From contig JAOABO010000005.1 in NCBI GenBank assembly GCA_026418315.1, positions 1 to 34,630 of the forward strand: a stretch of DNA of 34,630 bases. The letters are read 5' to 3'. Below, one piece after another: positions 17,657 through 28,083 of this stretch. Position numbers and translations under genes: made by a program. Within the stretch, counting starts at the first letter, position 1; each line of letters starts with the position of its first letter. Under the pieces are notes generated by a model that saw nothing but the letters and a program-made list of their open reading frames with translations, was not told the DNA's origin and ran no database searches. This DNA is from Bacteroidia bacterium. GTDB taxonomy: Bacteria; Bacteroidota; Bacteroidia; B-17B0; Aurantibacillaceae.

Positions 17657-18140
17657 TAGTGTAGATAAAAATTTTGTTTTATCATTGCTGAATTCTATTC
17701 CTGACCCTGAAATTCCCGTTGTAAGTATTGTAGAACTGGGAATGATTAAAGATATTATTATTAAAGATAATAAAGTGCTTGTACAAATAATGCCTACTTA
17801 CACAGCATGTCCTGCCACCTGGCAAATTCAAAACGATATTGAAAAAAAACTAAAGGAAAACAATATTAATGCCCAAGTAGAAATTGTTTATTCTCCGGCA
17901 TGGACTACAGATAGAATTTCTGAAACAGCATTAAAAAAGCTCAGTGAATATGGTATTGCTCCTCCACAAAACAAAATCAGTTTAAAAGAATTACAGGATG
18001 GTGAATATACAATAACTTGCCCCCGATGTAACAGTAATGAAGTAACACTTATCTCTCCTTACGGCAGCACACCCTGCAAGGCATTGATGAGATGCAACAC
18101 CTGCAAAGAAACCTTTGATTATTTTAAGTGTCACATTTAA
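17643..18140 (+). CDS. paaD: 1,2-phenylacetyl-CoA epoxidase subunit PaaD
   Basis: DUF59-like SIPDPEIPVVSIVELGMIKDI, MPTYTACPATW, C-terminal CPRCNS...CKALMRCNTCKETFDYFKCH. ATG 17643 overlaps the paaC end. Confidence 0.92.
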   Translation: MQNGNSVDKNFVLSLLNSIPDPEIPVVSIVELGMIKDIIIKDNKVLVQIMPTYTACPATWQIQNDIEKKLKENNINAQVEIVYSPAWTTDRISETALKKLSEYGIAPPQNKISLKELQDGEYTITCPRCNSNEVTLISPYGSTPCKALMRCNTCKETFDYFKCHI

Positions 18141-18166
18141 ATGATATAGAGAATTCTTTATACTTA

Positions 18167-20560
18167 CTAAAAGGCCTTTTCTATCACTTCTTTGATATTA
18201 TCTACATAAGTAAATGTAAGTCCTTTCAGATATTCTTTTGGTATATCGTCTACATCTTGCTGATTAGCTTTACTTAAAATAATTTCTTTTATACCTGCTC
18301 TTTTAGCTGCTAAAACTTTTTCTTTAATCCCTCCTACCGGCAATACTTTTCCTCTCAAAGTAATTTCGCCTGTCATGGCTACTCCTTTTTTTAATTTCTT
18401 TTTTGTCATACATCCTACTAAAGAACATACCATGGCTATTCCTGCACTGGGCCCATCTTTAGGCACTGCCCCTTCCGGCACATGCATATGAAAGTGTTTT
18501 TGCTCATAATTTTCTTTTTTGATTTTCAGAACTGAAGCGTGGGATTTAATGTATTCAAGAGCAATAGTAGCACTTTCTTTCATTACATTTCCAAGATTAC
18601 CTGTAAGAGTAAGTGATGTGTCTTTTGAGTCGGACATTACTGTTTCAATGTATAAAATATCTCCTCCATTAGGTGTCCATGCTAATCCTGTTACTACACC
18701 GGGAATATCATTCCCTTCATATTTTTCTTTGATATGAGTGGGACCAAATATTTTTGGTAAATATTTCTCAGAAATTTTAGACACTTCTTTGTTTAATGAT
18801 ATTTGTAGTGCTATATGTCTTGCTATTTTGGCAATTCTCTTTTCAAGATTTCTTACACCGCTTTCGTAGGTATAATTTTCAATGATATGCTCTATCAGAT
18901 TGTCGCTTAATTTGAGTTGATTTTTTTTAATTCCTGTTTCCGAACATATTTTAGGAATAAGATATTTTTTGCATATCTGTAATTTTTCTTCTGTACTGTA
19001 TCCGGTTACATTAATTACTTCAAATCTATCTAACAATGCAGGATGTATAGTGTTTAAATCATTACAGGTGGCTATAAAAAGTACTTTACTTAAATCATAT
19101 TCGGTTTCAAGATAGTTATCATAAAAGGCATTGTTTTGCTCAGGGTCTAATAATTCAAGTAAGGCAGAGGCAGGATCGCCATGATAATCTCTTCCAATTT
19201 TATCTATTTCATCTAATACAAAAACAGGATTAGACACTCCTGCTTTTCTGATATTTTGAATAATTCTACCGGGCATGGCTCCAATATATGTTTTTCTATG
19301 TCCGCGAATTTCACTTTCATCGTGTAATCCTCCTAAACTCATTCTTACATATTTTCTTCCTAATGCTCGGGCAATGCTTTTTCCCAAAGATGTTTTTCCA
19401 ACGCCGGGTGGTCCATATAAGCATAATATTGGCGACTTTAAATCTTTTTTAAGATTAATAACCGCCAGGTATTCTAATATTCTTTCTTTAATTTTTTCTA
19501 AACCGTAATGGTCTTCATCCAATACTTTTTTGGCATAATTAATGTCTAAAATATCTTTGCTATAATGCTCCCACGGTAAGTCAAGCATTAATTCAAGATG
19601 GGCAAGATGAACTGAATAATCGGGTGTGCCGGGATGAATTTTTCTTAATCTGTTTAAACTTTTTTCAAAAAATTCTTTTGTTGCTTTATTCCATTTCTTT
19701 TTTTGGGCTTTTTTTTCAAGTTCATTGATTTCTTGTTCGTATTGATTTCCTCCTAACTCTTCCTGAATAGTTTTAAGCTGTTGGTTCAAAAAATATTCTC
19801 TTTGCTGTTTTTCTATATCACTTTTGGCTTTATTTTGTATTTGATTTTTTAATTCTATCAGGTTATATTCTTTATTGAGTAGGGTTAGTAAATCAAAGGC
19901 ACGTGTTTTTAGATTATTTTCTTCCAGTAATTTTTGTTTTTCTGTAATGGATATATTGATATGTGACGCAATAAAACTCACCAAATAAGATGGACTTTCT
20001 ATATTTTGAATAGCGAAACTCGCCTCTGTAGGGATATTAGGCGATTGCTTAATGATTTTTATTGCAACCTCTTTTATAGCAGATATAATAGCAATAAATT
20101 CATCTTCTTCTTTATTAATAGAAATTTCATCTATTGCCTGAACTTTTGCTTGAATATAGGGGTCTGTTTGTATAATATTTTCAATAGAAAACTTTTTTCT
20201 TCCTTGCAAAATAACTGTAGTATTCCCATCGGGCATTTTAAGCAATTTTAATATTCTGGCCGATGTTCCGGTGTAATAAATATCCTCTGGCTGAGGGTCT
20301 TCTATTTTCTCATCTTTTTGTGCTACTACCCCTATTATATTTTTGTTTTTATAGGCGTCATTGATTAAGGCAATAGATTTATCTCTGCCAACCGTAATAG
20401 GAATAACTGCCCCTGGGAACAATACTGTGTTGCGAAGTGGTAATATTGGCAGAATATCAGGCAATTTTTCCGAATTGATGTTTTTTTCGTCTTCTGTGCT
20501 CAGTAGGGGTATAAACTCTGTGTCTTCGTCTATTGGTGTATTCAGCAGGTTTTCAAACAT
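18167..20560 (-). CDS. lon: Endopeptidase La (Lon protease)
   Basis: ILPILPLRNTVLFPGAVIPITVGR, LCLYGPPGVGKTSLGKSIARALGRKYVRMSLGGLHDESEIRGHRKTYIGAMPGRI, PKDGPSAGIAM catalytic Ser. Confidence 0.97.
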   Translation of the reverse strand: MFENLLNTPIDEDTEFIPLLSTEDEKNINSEKLPDILPILPLRNTVLFPGAVIPITVGRDKSIALINDAYKNKNIIGVVAQKDEKIEDPQPEDIYYTGTSARILKLLKMPDGNTTVILQGRKKFSIENIIQTDPYIQAKVQAIDEISINKEEDEFIAIISAIKEVAIKIIKQSPNIPTEASFAIQNIESPSYLVSFIASHINISITEKQKLLEENNLKTRAFDLLTLLNKEYNLIELKNQIQNKAKSDIEKQQREYFLNQQLKTIQEELGGNQYEQEINELEKKAQKKKWNKATKEFFEKSLNRLRKIHPGTPDYSVHLAHLELMLDLPWEHYSKDILDINYAKKVLDEDHYGLEKIKERILEYLAVINLKKDLKSPILCLYGPPGVGKTSLGKSIARALGRKYVRMSLGGLHDESEIRGHRKTYIGAMPGRIIQNIRKAGVSNPVFVLDEIDKIGRDYHGDPASALLELLDPEQNNAFYDNYLETEYDLSKVLFIATCNDLNTIHPALLDRFEVINVTGYSTEEKLQICKKYLIPKICSETGIKKNQLKLSDNLIEHIIENYTYESGVRNLEKRIAKIARHIALQISLNKEVSKISEKYLPKIFGPTHIKEKYEGNDIPGVVTGLAWTPNGGDILYIETVMSDSKDTSLTLTGNLGNVMKESATIALEYIKSHASVLKIKKENYEQKHFHMHVPEGAVPKDGPSAGIAMVCSLVGCMTKKKLKKGVAMTGEITLRGKVLPVGGIKEKVLAAKRAGIKEIILSKANQQDVDDIPKEYLKGLTFTYVDNIKEVIEKAF

Positions 20561-20627
20561 GTTTTAAATATTTTTATGGGTTATTTTATCAATTTATATG
20601 CCATTAAGTTGAATGCTATTTTTTGAA

Positions 20628-21497
20628 TTATTTTATAATCTTCAAGCTGAGGTCTAAACTATTAATCTGGTGGGTTAAACTACCCACTGAAATATAATTT
20701 ACTCCCGTTAAAGCATAATCACGAATATTATGTTCGTTAATTCCACCCGAAGCTTCTGTTTCTGTTTGACCTTTAATGATATCTACTGCTTTTTTTGTGT
20801 TTTCTACGGTAAAATTATCCAGCATAATTCTGTCGGGCATAAGAGGTAGGGCTTTTTTGACTTCATCTATATTGCGGGTTTCTACTTCTATTTTTACATT
20901 TAATTTTTTTCTTTCAATATATTTTCGGCATTTGATAATGGCTTTTTCTATTCCTCCTGCTGCATCAATATGATTATCTTTAATGAGTATCATATCATAC
21001 AATCCCCACCTGTGATTATAGCCGCCCCCAATATGTACAGCCCATTTTTCAAAAAACCTGAAAAGCGGGGTTGTTTTTCGGGTATCTGTTACTTTAGCCG
21101 ATGTTCCGTAACACAATGATTGTAAATATTTTGTTTGGGTAGCAATACCACTCATTCTTTGCATGATGTTAAGCAATAATCTTTCATAGCTTAGCAATCG
21201 TCTCATATCTCCTTTTATATAAAACGCTATGTCGTTTTTTTTCACTTCCTGCCCATCTTGAATAAAAATTTCCATAATGGCTTGTGGATACACAAAATGC
21301 AATATTCTTTGTGCTGCTTCTATGCCTGCAATAATGCCGTTTTGTTTAACTAATAGTTGCATTTGACTGTATGTGCCTACTGGAATAGTACTGAGTGTTG
21401 TAATATCTCCTTTTCCAATATCTTCTTTTAAGGCCTGTTTGACAAATTTTTCAAAAGAAAAATGAGATGCGTGTTGTTGAAAAAAGTCATTCATCAT
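20628..21497 (-). CDS. nadC: Carboxylating nicotinate-nucleotide diphosphorylase (quinolinate phosphoribosyltransferase)
   Basis: ALKEDIGKGDITTLSTIP, LLNIMQRMSGIATQT, TDTRKTTPLFRFFEKWAVHIGGGYNHRWGLYDMILIKDNHI, EASGGINEHNIRDYALTGVNYISVGSLTH. Confidence 0.95.
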   Translation of the reverse strand: MMNDFFQQHASHFSFEKFVKQALKEDIGKGDITTLSTIPVGTYSQMQLLVKQNGIIAGIEAAQRILHFVYPQAIMEIFIQDGQEVKKNDIAFYIKGDMRRLLSYERLLLNIMQRMSGIATQTKYLQSLCYGTSAKVTDTRKTTPLFRFFEKWAVHIGGGYNHRWGLYDMILIKDNHIDAAGGIEKAIIKCRKYIERKKLNVKIEVETRNIDEVKKALPLMPDRIMLDNFTVENTKKAVDIIKGQTETEASGGINEHNIRDYALTGVNYISVGSLTHQINSLDLSLKIIK

Positions 21498-21550
21498 GAA
21501 CAAAGAAATGAGGGGCAAATTTGATTAAAAATCAAAGATACACAAAATAA

Positions 21551-21910
21551 TTAATCAAAATAATCTATACGAAACTGTACAATATAAGATTTTTTTATCA
21601 AGATAGATATTTTGTATTTATTGTTACCTGTATCTATGGTACCATAAATAAACTGAGCATGAGCAGAAAGGGCTGTATTCTGCATCAGAGTAAAGCTTTT
21701 AATTGGGTTTTTCTCAAAGAATGCTGATAGATTAGCCGCACATTGTTCTTTGCTTAATAAATCTTCTTTTTCTAAAATTCTGATGATTACTTTTTCATCT
21801 AAAAACCTATATAGGTCTTGATATTTGTTATATTTCAATGCATTGATAATATCTTCGCTTACATCAAAAGACAAAAAAGTAAATATCACTATGGATAAAA
21901 TTGTTTTCAT
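21551..21910 (-). CDS. DUF4783-like secreted protein
   Basis: N-terminal signal; IINALKYNKYQDLYRFLDEKVIIRI...CAANLSAFFEKNPIKSFTLMQ; typical size and location upstream of nadC in Bacteroidota. Confidence 0.75.
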   Translation of the reverse strand: MKTILSIVIFTFLSFDVSEDIINALKYNKYQDLYRFLDEKVIIRILEKEDLLSKEQCAANLSAFFEKNPIKSFTLMQNTALSAHAQFIYGTIDTGNNKYKISILIKKSYIVQFRIDYFD

Positions 21911-21917
21911 TTGTGTG

Positions 21918-21925
21918 CAAAATTA
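21918..21925 (-). promoter_or_regulatory. Bacteroidota-type -7 element (TAATTTTG) for the DUF4783 gene
   Basis: CAAAATTA on + strand, 8 nt upstream of the - strand ATG at 21910. Confidence 0.4.
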
Positions 21926-21939
21926 ATATCTAAGCAGTC

Positions 21940-22407
21940 ATGAATATTTTAGTCATATTTATAGATAAAATAGCTTCTGCTCCTATTCAAAGTTTAATTG
22001 AAATTTATGAAAATAAGCTGAAGTTTTATTGCAGATGTAACATTAAAACAATAATTGTGCCAAAAAATGTTAGATATAAAAGCATAGGAGAGCAAAAAAA
22101 AGAAGAGGAAAAGCTAGTGCTTACCCATCTTAAAGATAATGATTTTGTGATTTTGTTAGATGAAAAAGGCAAAGAAATGAGTTCATTAGAATTTAGCAAA
22201 TGGATAGAACAACAATCTTTCAAGAATAAAAGATTAGTGTTTATAACAGGTGGTCCTTATGGTTTCAGTAAAGAATTAAAAAACAAATACTTTAATATTA
22301 GCTTATCTAAAATGACTTTTTCTCACGAATTGGTAAGAATTATTTTTTTAGAGCAATTGTACCGTGCTTTTAGCATCATTAAAGGACAAAAATATCATCA
22401 TGATTAG
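21940..22407 (+). CDS. rlmH: 23S rRNA (pseudouridine1915-N3)-methyltransferase RlmH
   Basis: FVILLDEKGKEMSSLEFSKWIEQQ, LVFITGGPYGFSKELK, ISLSKMTFSHELVRIIFLEQLYRAFSIIKGQKYHHD. Confidence 0.95.
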   Translation: MNILVIFIDKIASAPIQSLIEIYENKLKFYCRCNIKTIIVPKNVRYKSIGEQKKEEEKLVLTHLKDNDFVILLDEKGKEMSSLEFSKWIEQQSFKNKRLVFITGGPYGFSKELKNKYFNISLSKMTFSHELVRIIFLEQLYRAFSIIKGQKYHHD

Positions 22408-22444
22408 ATTGGTTATTCATGGAAATTTGCTATTAAATATCTAA

Positions 22445-23119
22445 TTAATACTCCAATTTATATCCTAATCCCTTTACTGTTTTAATACAATCATCGCCTA
22501 TTTTTTCACGAATTTTTCTGATGTGAACATCAATAGTTCTTTCGCCTACTATTACATCTTCTCCCCATACTTTTTCTAATATGTATTCTCTTGAAAAGAC
22601 CTTGCCGGGCTTACTGGCCAAAAGCTCTAACAACATGAATTCTTTGCGTGGCATTTCAATGGTTTGACCATTTTTGAAAATCAAATGTTTTTCTTTATCT
22701 ATTTTAATAGGTCCTATTTCTACAACACTATTGGTATCACTACTCATTTGAGACCTTCTTAATAAAGCTTTAATGCGGGAAATAAACAATTTGGGTTTTA
22801 TTGGCTTTGTTATGTAATCATCTGCTCCATTTTCAAACCCTGCTATTTGAGAATAATCTTCATTTCTTGCTGTTAAAAAAACAATGAGCTTATCTTTAGT
22901 AGCGGGCATTTCTCTCAGCTCTCTGCATGTTTCCATTCCATCCATCACGGGCATCATAATATCTAATACTATTAAATCGGGTTTTTCTTTTTCTGCTATA
23001 TTAATAGCTTCTGCTCCATTAGTAGCAGTAAGCACTTCGTATCCTTCTTTTTTTAAGTTATAGGATAAAAACTGAAGTATATCTTCTTCATCGTCTGCTA
23101 TCAAAATTTTAGTAGCCAT
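22445..23119 (-). CDS. OmpR/PhoB-family response regulator transcription factor
   Basis: KILIADDEEDILQFLSYNLKKEGYEV...DLIVLDIMMPVMDGMETC...ITKPIKPKLFISRIKALLRR; C-terminal winged helix GERTIDVHIRKIREKIGDDCIKTVKGLGYKL. Confidence 0.95.
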   Translation of the reverse strand: MATKILIADDEEDILQFLSYNLKKEGYEVLTATNGAEAINIAEKEKPDLIVLDIMMPVMDGMETCRELREMPATKDKLIVFLTARNEDYSQIAGFENGADDYITKPIKPKLFISRIKALLRRSQMSSDTNSVVEIGPIKIDKEKHLIFKNGQTIEMPRKEFMLLELLASKPGKVFSREYILEKVWGEDVIVGERTIDVHIRKIREKIGDDCIKTVKGLGYKLEY

Positions 23120-23136
23120 ATCATTTTATTTCCTTA

Positions 23137-23144
23137 CAAAGGTA
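23137..23144 (-). promoter_or_regulatory. Bacteroidota-type -7 element (TACCTTTG) for the response regulator
   Basis: CAAAGGTA on + strand, 18 nt upstream of the gene's ATG. Confidence 0.6.
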
Positions 23145-23245
23145 AAGCATTTATTTGAATTCAATATTACTGTATTGTGAAGAAAATATTAAATGTAAAG
23201 TACTTAAACTTTAAAAGTTGAAACTAAAGGCATAGAAAACAAGTG

Positions 23246-24355
23246 CTACAATCTTGCATTTAGTTGGGCAATGGCCTTAATTCTTTCTTCTGCAAGACGA
23301 TTAGCTGCTAAATAGGTAGGTAATTTTTCTTTTTTAGCTATGTCAAAAATTTTTATGGTGGTATCGTAAATTCTTTCTGCATGGCTTAATGCCCGTTCTC
23401 TGTTGTATCCTTCCAGTTCATAATATACATTAATGATACCTCCGGCATTTACCACAAAATCTGGTGCATATAGTATGCCTTTTTCTTCCACCATTTTACC
23501 ATGTATGTTTTCATCTGCTAATTGATTATTAGCCGAACCGCAAATGATTTTGACTTTTAATTGCTCTAATGTTTGGGAATTAATGGTGGCCCCCAGTGCA
23601 CATGGTGCGTATATATCAGCATCTGCAGAATATAACTCGCTTTCTGATAGGACTTTTATTTTATATTGCTTTGAAACTGATTTTATTTTCTCACTATCAA
23701 TATCATAAACGAATAGTTCTGCATTTTCTTTTGCAAGGTATTCAATTAAATGTTTTCCCACATTACCAAGCCCCTGAACAATAATTTTTTTACCTTCTAA
23801 AGAATCATTCCCATACACTTCTTTTACAGACGCTTTCATTCCCATCCATACACCCATAGCAGTGACGGGTGAAGGGTCGCCACTACCTCCCATATTTTCA
23901 GGTAGTCCGGTAACAAAATCGGTTTCCATGTGAATAATTTCCATGTCTTTGCTGTTCATGGAAACATCTTCGGCAGTAATATATTTTCCTCCCAAATTAT
24001 CTATAAATTTTCCATAACTACGAAGCAGTGCTTCTGTTTTAATTTTTTTGGGATCACCAATGATTACTGCTTTTCCTCCACCCAAATTGATTCCTGCAAC
24101 TGCAGATTTATAGGTCATTCCTCTCGATAATCTTAATACATCTGTCAATGCTTCTTGTTCAGATGCATAATTCCACATTCTGGTTCCGCCCAGTGCAGGA
24201 CCTAACACAGTATTATGGATACCTATGATGGCTTTAAGTCCTACATTATTATCATTGCAAAAAACAATTTGTTCATGGTTAAATACAGACATTTGCTCTG
24301 TTACGGACTGTGTTGCTTTTGTTTGAGTGTCTGTTGCAGATAAAATACTGGGCAT
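23246..24355 (-). CDS. Glu/Leu/Phe/Val dehydrogenase (leucine dehydrogenase-like)
   Basis: GIHNTVLGPALGGTRMWNYASEQEALTDVLRLSRGMTYKSAVAGINLGGGKAVIIGDP, VQGLGNVGKHLIEYL, APCALGATIN, VNAGGIINVYYEL. Confidence 0.92.
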   Translation of the reverse strand: MPSILSATDTQTKATQSVTEQMSVFNHEQIVFCNDNNVGLKAIIGIHNTVLGPALGGTRMWNYASEQEALTDVLRLSRGMTYKSAVAGINLGGGKAVIIGDPKKIKTEALLRSYGKFIDNLGGKYITAEDVSMNSKDMEIIHMETDFVTGLPENMGGSGDPSPVTAMGVWMGMKASVKEVYGNDSLEGKKIIVQGLGNVGKHLIEYLAKENAELFVYDIDSEKIKSVSKQYKIKVLSESELYSADADIYAPCALGATINSQTLEQLKVKIICGSANNQLADENIHGKMVEEKGILYAPDFVVNAGGIINVYYELEGYNRERALSHAERIYDTTIKIFDIAKKEKLPTYLAANRLAEERIKAIAQLNARL

Positions 24356-24402
24356 AAAAATGCTTTTAATTAAGTTCTTTTTTTGATGTTACAAATATTC
24401 AG

Positions 24403-25302
24403 CTATAATATATCTGTTTGATATGTATTACCGTTGATAGTTATTTTAACGTTGTAGTCACAAATGCCTTCGCCAATATCAACCTTTTGTGCATTTTTTC
24501 CATTTGGTTTTACGTAAATCAATCCCTTAATAAAGGGGTGTTTTCCTGGTTTTACAAATCCTTCGGGTGCGCAGTTTTTGAAATCACGATATAAGTAATC
24601 AGAAGCGGGTGAATTAAAGGTAATGTCAAAAGACCCTTTGCTATTAGAGCCACTTCCGTTACCGGTAAGATTAATGTTAGCATTTTGCCATTGTATTGGA
24701 ATATTGCCCGTGTTGTTATATACAGAAGCATCGTTCGTATTATTTAAGGTAATGGCGTGTGTAGAAGTAACTATCACAGAACTGGTGCCGTCATTGATTG
24801 TAAAGTTAGAATATGCTGCAGACCATGACAGTTTTGTAGTATTTGGGTTAAAACCATTAGGGGTAGTATTTGAAATAACGATAGATGCAGCAGATATAGT
24901 AGATGTATTAATTGAATAATTAGACAGTTCAACATTACATTTAAACCCTGGCTGGCGAAAATATTTGGCATTGAGCGTTGAGGCGGAGTATTTGATAATA
25001 ATTTTTCCGTTTCTGATATTTTTATCAGTGCCTAATGCGTTGGTCAAAATAAGCGTATCTATTTTTGCTACTGTATCTTTTTTAATGGTTATTCCAGTGT
25101 TTCCAAAAAATGGAGTAGCGGTATAAGTATCTCGGGTTAGGGCTGCCATTAAAAATACATCATTCATGACTTCATAGGATTTAACGGCATCTTTTGCTGT
25201 TGTCATATCATTATCAGGAGTGGCTGGTTCAGGAGAATTTTTTTTACTACAAGCGGCTATGGTTAAACTTATTAAACTAATTATTAAAAGTGATTTTTTC
25301 AT
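24403..25302 (-). CDS. Hypothetical lipoprotein
   Basis: MKKSLLIISLISLTIAACSKKNSPEPATPDND: lipobox IAAC and low-complexity linker; remainder Thr/Asn/Ser-rich beta-like. Confidence 0.75.
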   Translation of the reverse strand: MKKSLLIISLISLTIAACSKKNSPEPATPDNDMTTAKDAVKSYEVMNDVFLMAALTRDTYTATPFFGNTGITIKKDTVAKIDTLILTNALGTDKNIRNGKIIIKYSASTLNAKYFRQPGFKCNVELSNYSINTSTISAASIVISNTTPNGFNPNTTKLSWSAAYSNFTINDGTSSVIVTSTHAITLNNTNDASVYNNTGNIPIQWQNANINLTGNGSGSNSKGSFDITFNSPASDYLYRDFKNCAPEGFVKPGKHPFIKGLIYVKPNGKNAQKVDIGEGICDYNVKITINGNTYQTDIL

Positions 25303-25353
25303 AGTTTTAATTTTTGGGCTTAATATTAAGAAATATGTTTCAAATAAACTCTT

Positions 25354-26628
25354 TTAAATTGATTTTTTTATACTTTGAGTTTTAAGTTTTAATTTGTGTA
25401 GTTTTTTTTCGGCATACTCTTTAGTAATGGTGTATTCTATGGGCTTTTCATTTTTCTTGGGCAGTTCAAACATTAAATCAGTCATGATAGTTTCACAAAT
25501 GCTTCTTAGCCCTCTTGCTCCAAGCTTGAGTTCTATAGCAGTATCTACCATGAGGTCAAATACTTCCTCTTCAAAAGACAATTGAATATTATCCAAAGCA
25601 AATAAATAGATATATTGCTTAATTAATGCATTTTTAGGCTCTAATAAAATTCTTTTTAATGCGTCTTTACTGAGAGATTCTAATGTGGCTATAACAGGCA
25701 ATCTGCCTAATAATTCTGGTATCAATCCATAAGTTTTAAGATCATGAGAGGTAACAAACGGTAAAAGATTATTTTTATCTATTTCTTCTGAAGCTTTTCC
25801 CTTGAATCCAATAACATTGATATTAATGCGTGATGAAATAATTTTGTCTAATCCTACGAATGCACCTCCGCATATAAACAATATATTGCGGGTATTAATT
25901 CTAATCATTTGTTGTTCGGGGTGTTTTCTGCCTCCTTGTGGTGGTACAAACACATCGGCGCCTTCCAGTATTTTAAGTAGTGCTTGTTGAACGCCTTCTC
26001 CCCCCACGTCTTTTGTAATAGATGGGTTATCCCCTGACTTTCTTGCTATCTTGTCAATTTCATCAATGAATACTATGCCTTTTTCTGCTGCTTTAACATC
26101 ATAATCTGCTGCCTGCAAAAGCCGTGTAAGAATAGTTTCTACATCTTCTCCTACATATCCTGCTTCTGTAATAGCTGTTGCATCTGCAATACAAAAGGGT
26201 ACATTGAGTAATCGGGCTATAGTTTTGGCAAGTAATGTTTTTCCTGTTCCTGTTTCTCCAATCAATAAAATGTTGGATTTTTCCAGTTCTACATTATTCT
26301 CCTGTTTGTGTGAAATTTTGGTCTTATTGAATACTCTCTTGTAGTGGTTATAAACCGCAACACTCAATATTTTTTTAGCTTCATCTTGTCCTATCACATA
26401 TTCATCCAAGTATTTTTTTATTTCTTTCGGTGTTAATGCTTTTATATCTTCGGAATATGGAGGTTTTTGTTTATTATGATGTTGTTTGTCCGTAACAACA
26501 ATTTCGTATGCTTTCTGCACACAAGATTCGCAGATATAGGCATTGTGTCCTGCCAATAAGAGTTGATTATCGCTTTGGGGCATTCCGCAAAAAGAACAGG
26601 CAGGTATTTTGGCTGATGCCTTTGCCAT
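25354..26628 (-). CDS. clpX: ATP-dependent Clp protease ATP-binding subunit ClpX
   Basis: Zinc-binding CSFCGMPQ...[89 protein letters not shown]. Confidence 0.97.
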   Translation of the reverse strand: MAKASAKIPACSFCGMPQSDNQLLLAGHNAYICESCVQKAYEIVVTDKQHHNKQKPPYSEDIKALTPKEIKKYLDEYVIGQDEAKKILSVAVYNHYKRVFNKTKISHKQENNVELEKSNILLIGETGTGKTLLAKTIARLLNVPFCIADATAITEAGYVGEDVETILTRLLQAADYDVKAAEKGIVFIDEIDKIARKSGDNPSITKDVGGEGVQQALLKILEGADVFVPPQGGRKHPEQQMIRINTRNILFICGGAFVGLDKIISSRININVIGFKGKASEEIDKNNLLPFVTSHDLKTYGLIPELLGRLPVIATLESLSKDALKRILLEPKNALIKQYIYLFALDNIQLSFEEEVFDLMVDTAIELKLGARGLRSICETIMTDLMFELPKKNEKPIEYTITKEYAEKKLHKLKLKTQSIKKSI

Positions 26629-26649
26629 AGGTGCAAATATATGAAATTA

Positions 26650-28053
26650 TCAGAAATTGAGAGGTCTCTTTTCAAAAGCATCCAAACATGCTTCTTTGAA
26701 TGCTTCACTAAAAGTGGGGTGCGGATGGCATATTCTTCCGATGTCTTCAGCTGTGGCTTTGTATTCCATAGCCAGTGTTGCCTCTGCAATCAGGTCGGCC
26801 GCGCGAGGGGCTATCATGTGTACTCCTAATATCTCATCAGTGTCTTTATGTGCTAATACTTTAATGAACCCGTCTGTATCCATACTGGCTTTGGCTCTGC
26901 CGCTAGCTTTGAAAGGAAATTGCCCTGATTTGTAGGGCAGATTTTTTTCTTTTAATTGTTCTTCGGTAAAACCAACAGATGCCACTTCTGGCCATGTATA
27001 TACTACTGATGGAATAAGGTTGTAATTGATATGTGGTTTTTGTCCGGCTAAAATTTCGGCAACGAACACGCCTTCTTCTTCTGCTTTGTGAGCAAGCATA
27101 GGCCCTCTTACCACATCACCAATAGCGTAAATATGCGGTTGTGAAGTTTGAAGTTTTTCATTTACCACTACCCTGCCTTTTTCGTCTATTTGAACACCTG
27201 CTTTATCCAAAGCTAAATTTTCGGTATAAGGTTTGCGTCCGACAGATACTAACACGTAATCGCCTTTCAACTCAATGTTTTCGCCGTTTTTATTTTGAAT
27301 GGTTAATATGACGTCTTTAGATTTTTTTGTAGCAGATACTACTTTATGTTGCAAATAAAATTCAAAGCCAAGATTTTTTTTAAGTAATCTCTGAAGTTCT
27401 TTAGATAAGGAACTATCCATTAAAGGAATAATTCTATCCATATATTCAACTACTGATACTTTACTTCCTATTCTTGCAAAAACGCTACCCAATTCTAAGC
27501 CTATAGCACCTCCTCCTATCACTATTAAATGTTTAGGAATGGTTTCTAATTCCAATGCTTCGGTGGATGTAATAATCTGTTTTTTATCAATCTCTACACC
27601 TTGTAAATTGGCGGGCTTTGAACCAGTGGCTATCACAAAATATTTTGCGTTCAATTCATAAGTTTCTTTTTCTCCTGATACTTTCAGTAAAGTATCTGAC
27701 ACAAAACTACCATGACCATGAAATACTTTAATTTTATTTTTCTTCATTAAATACATAACACCATCGCTATTTTCTTTTACAACTTGTCTTTTGCGGGCTA
27801 TCATTTGTTTTACATCGGGCTTTAGTCCACTTATTTTTATTCCATGTTGTTCAAAACTATGTGTTGCATTAAAATAGTGTTCTGAAGAATCAAGCAATGC
27901 TTTTGAAGGAATACAGCCAACATTCAAGCAGGTTCCTCCCAAAGAATTATATTTTTCAACTATTGCTACATTAAATCCTAACTGAGCGGCACGAATAGCA
28001 CAAATATAACCTCCTGGCCCGGAGCCGATAACCACCACATCAAATTTTTCCAT
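26650..28053 (-). CDS. lpdA: Dihydrolipoyl dehydrogenase
   Basis: VVVIGSGPGGYICAIRAAQLGFNVAIVEKYNSLGGTCLNVGCIPSKALLDSSE; IGGGAIGLELGSVFARIGSKV; CHPHPTFSEAFKEA. Confidence 0.95.
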   Translation of the reverse strand: MEKFDVVVIGSGPGGYICAIRAAQLGFNVAIVEKYNSLGGTCLNVGCIPSKALLDSSEHYFNATHSFEQHGIKISGLKPDVKQMIARKRQVVKENSDGVMYLMKKNKIKVFHGHGSFVSDTLLKVSGEKETYELNAKYFVIATGSKPANLQGVEIDKKQIITSTEALELETIPKHLIVIGGGAIGLELGSVFARIGSKVSVVEYMDRIIPLMDSSLSKELQRLLKKNLGFEFYLQHKVVSATKKSKDVILTIQNKNGENIELKGDYVLVSVGRKPYTENLALDKAGVQIDEKGRVVVNEKLQTSQPHIYAIGDVVRGPMLAHKAEEEGVFVAEILAGQKPHINYNLIPSVVYTWPEVASVGFTEEQLKEKNLPYKSGQFPFKASGRAKASMDTDGFIKVLAHKDTDEILGVHMIAPRAADLIAEATLAMEYKATAEDIGRICHPHPTFSEAFKEACLDAFEKRPLNF

Positions 28054-28083
28054 AGATGTAATTTTTATTTTAATAATAAAAAT

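Noticed and set aside
18519-20567. + strand ORFs opposite lon
   Set aside because: Shadow ORFs, hydrophobic low-complexity translations, no support.
22403-22445. ATTAGAT...ATCTAAT inverted repeat between convergent rlmH and the response regulator
   Set aside because: Short AT-rich arms with a long loop and no T-tract; too weak to call a terminator.
24403-25302. Thr/Asn-rich hypothetical lipoprotein as a novel system component
   Set aside because: Stands alone between leuDH and clpX with no informative partner; nothing beyond a generic Bacteroidota lipoprotein.
26442-26935. ORFs 26442..26789 (-) and 26641..26829/26657..26935 (+) over the clpX/lpdA junction
   Set aside because: They overlap two well-supported genes in other frames; no independent evidence.
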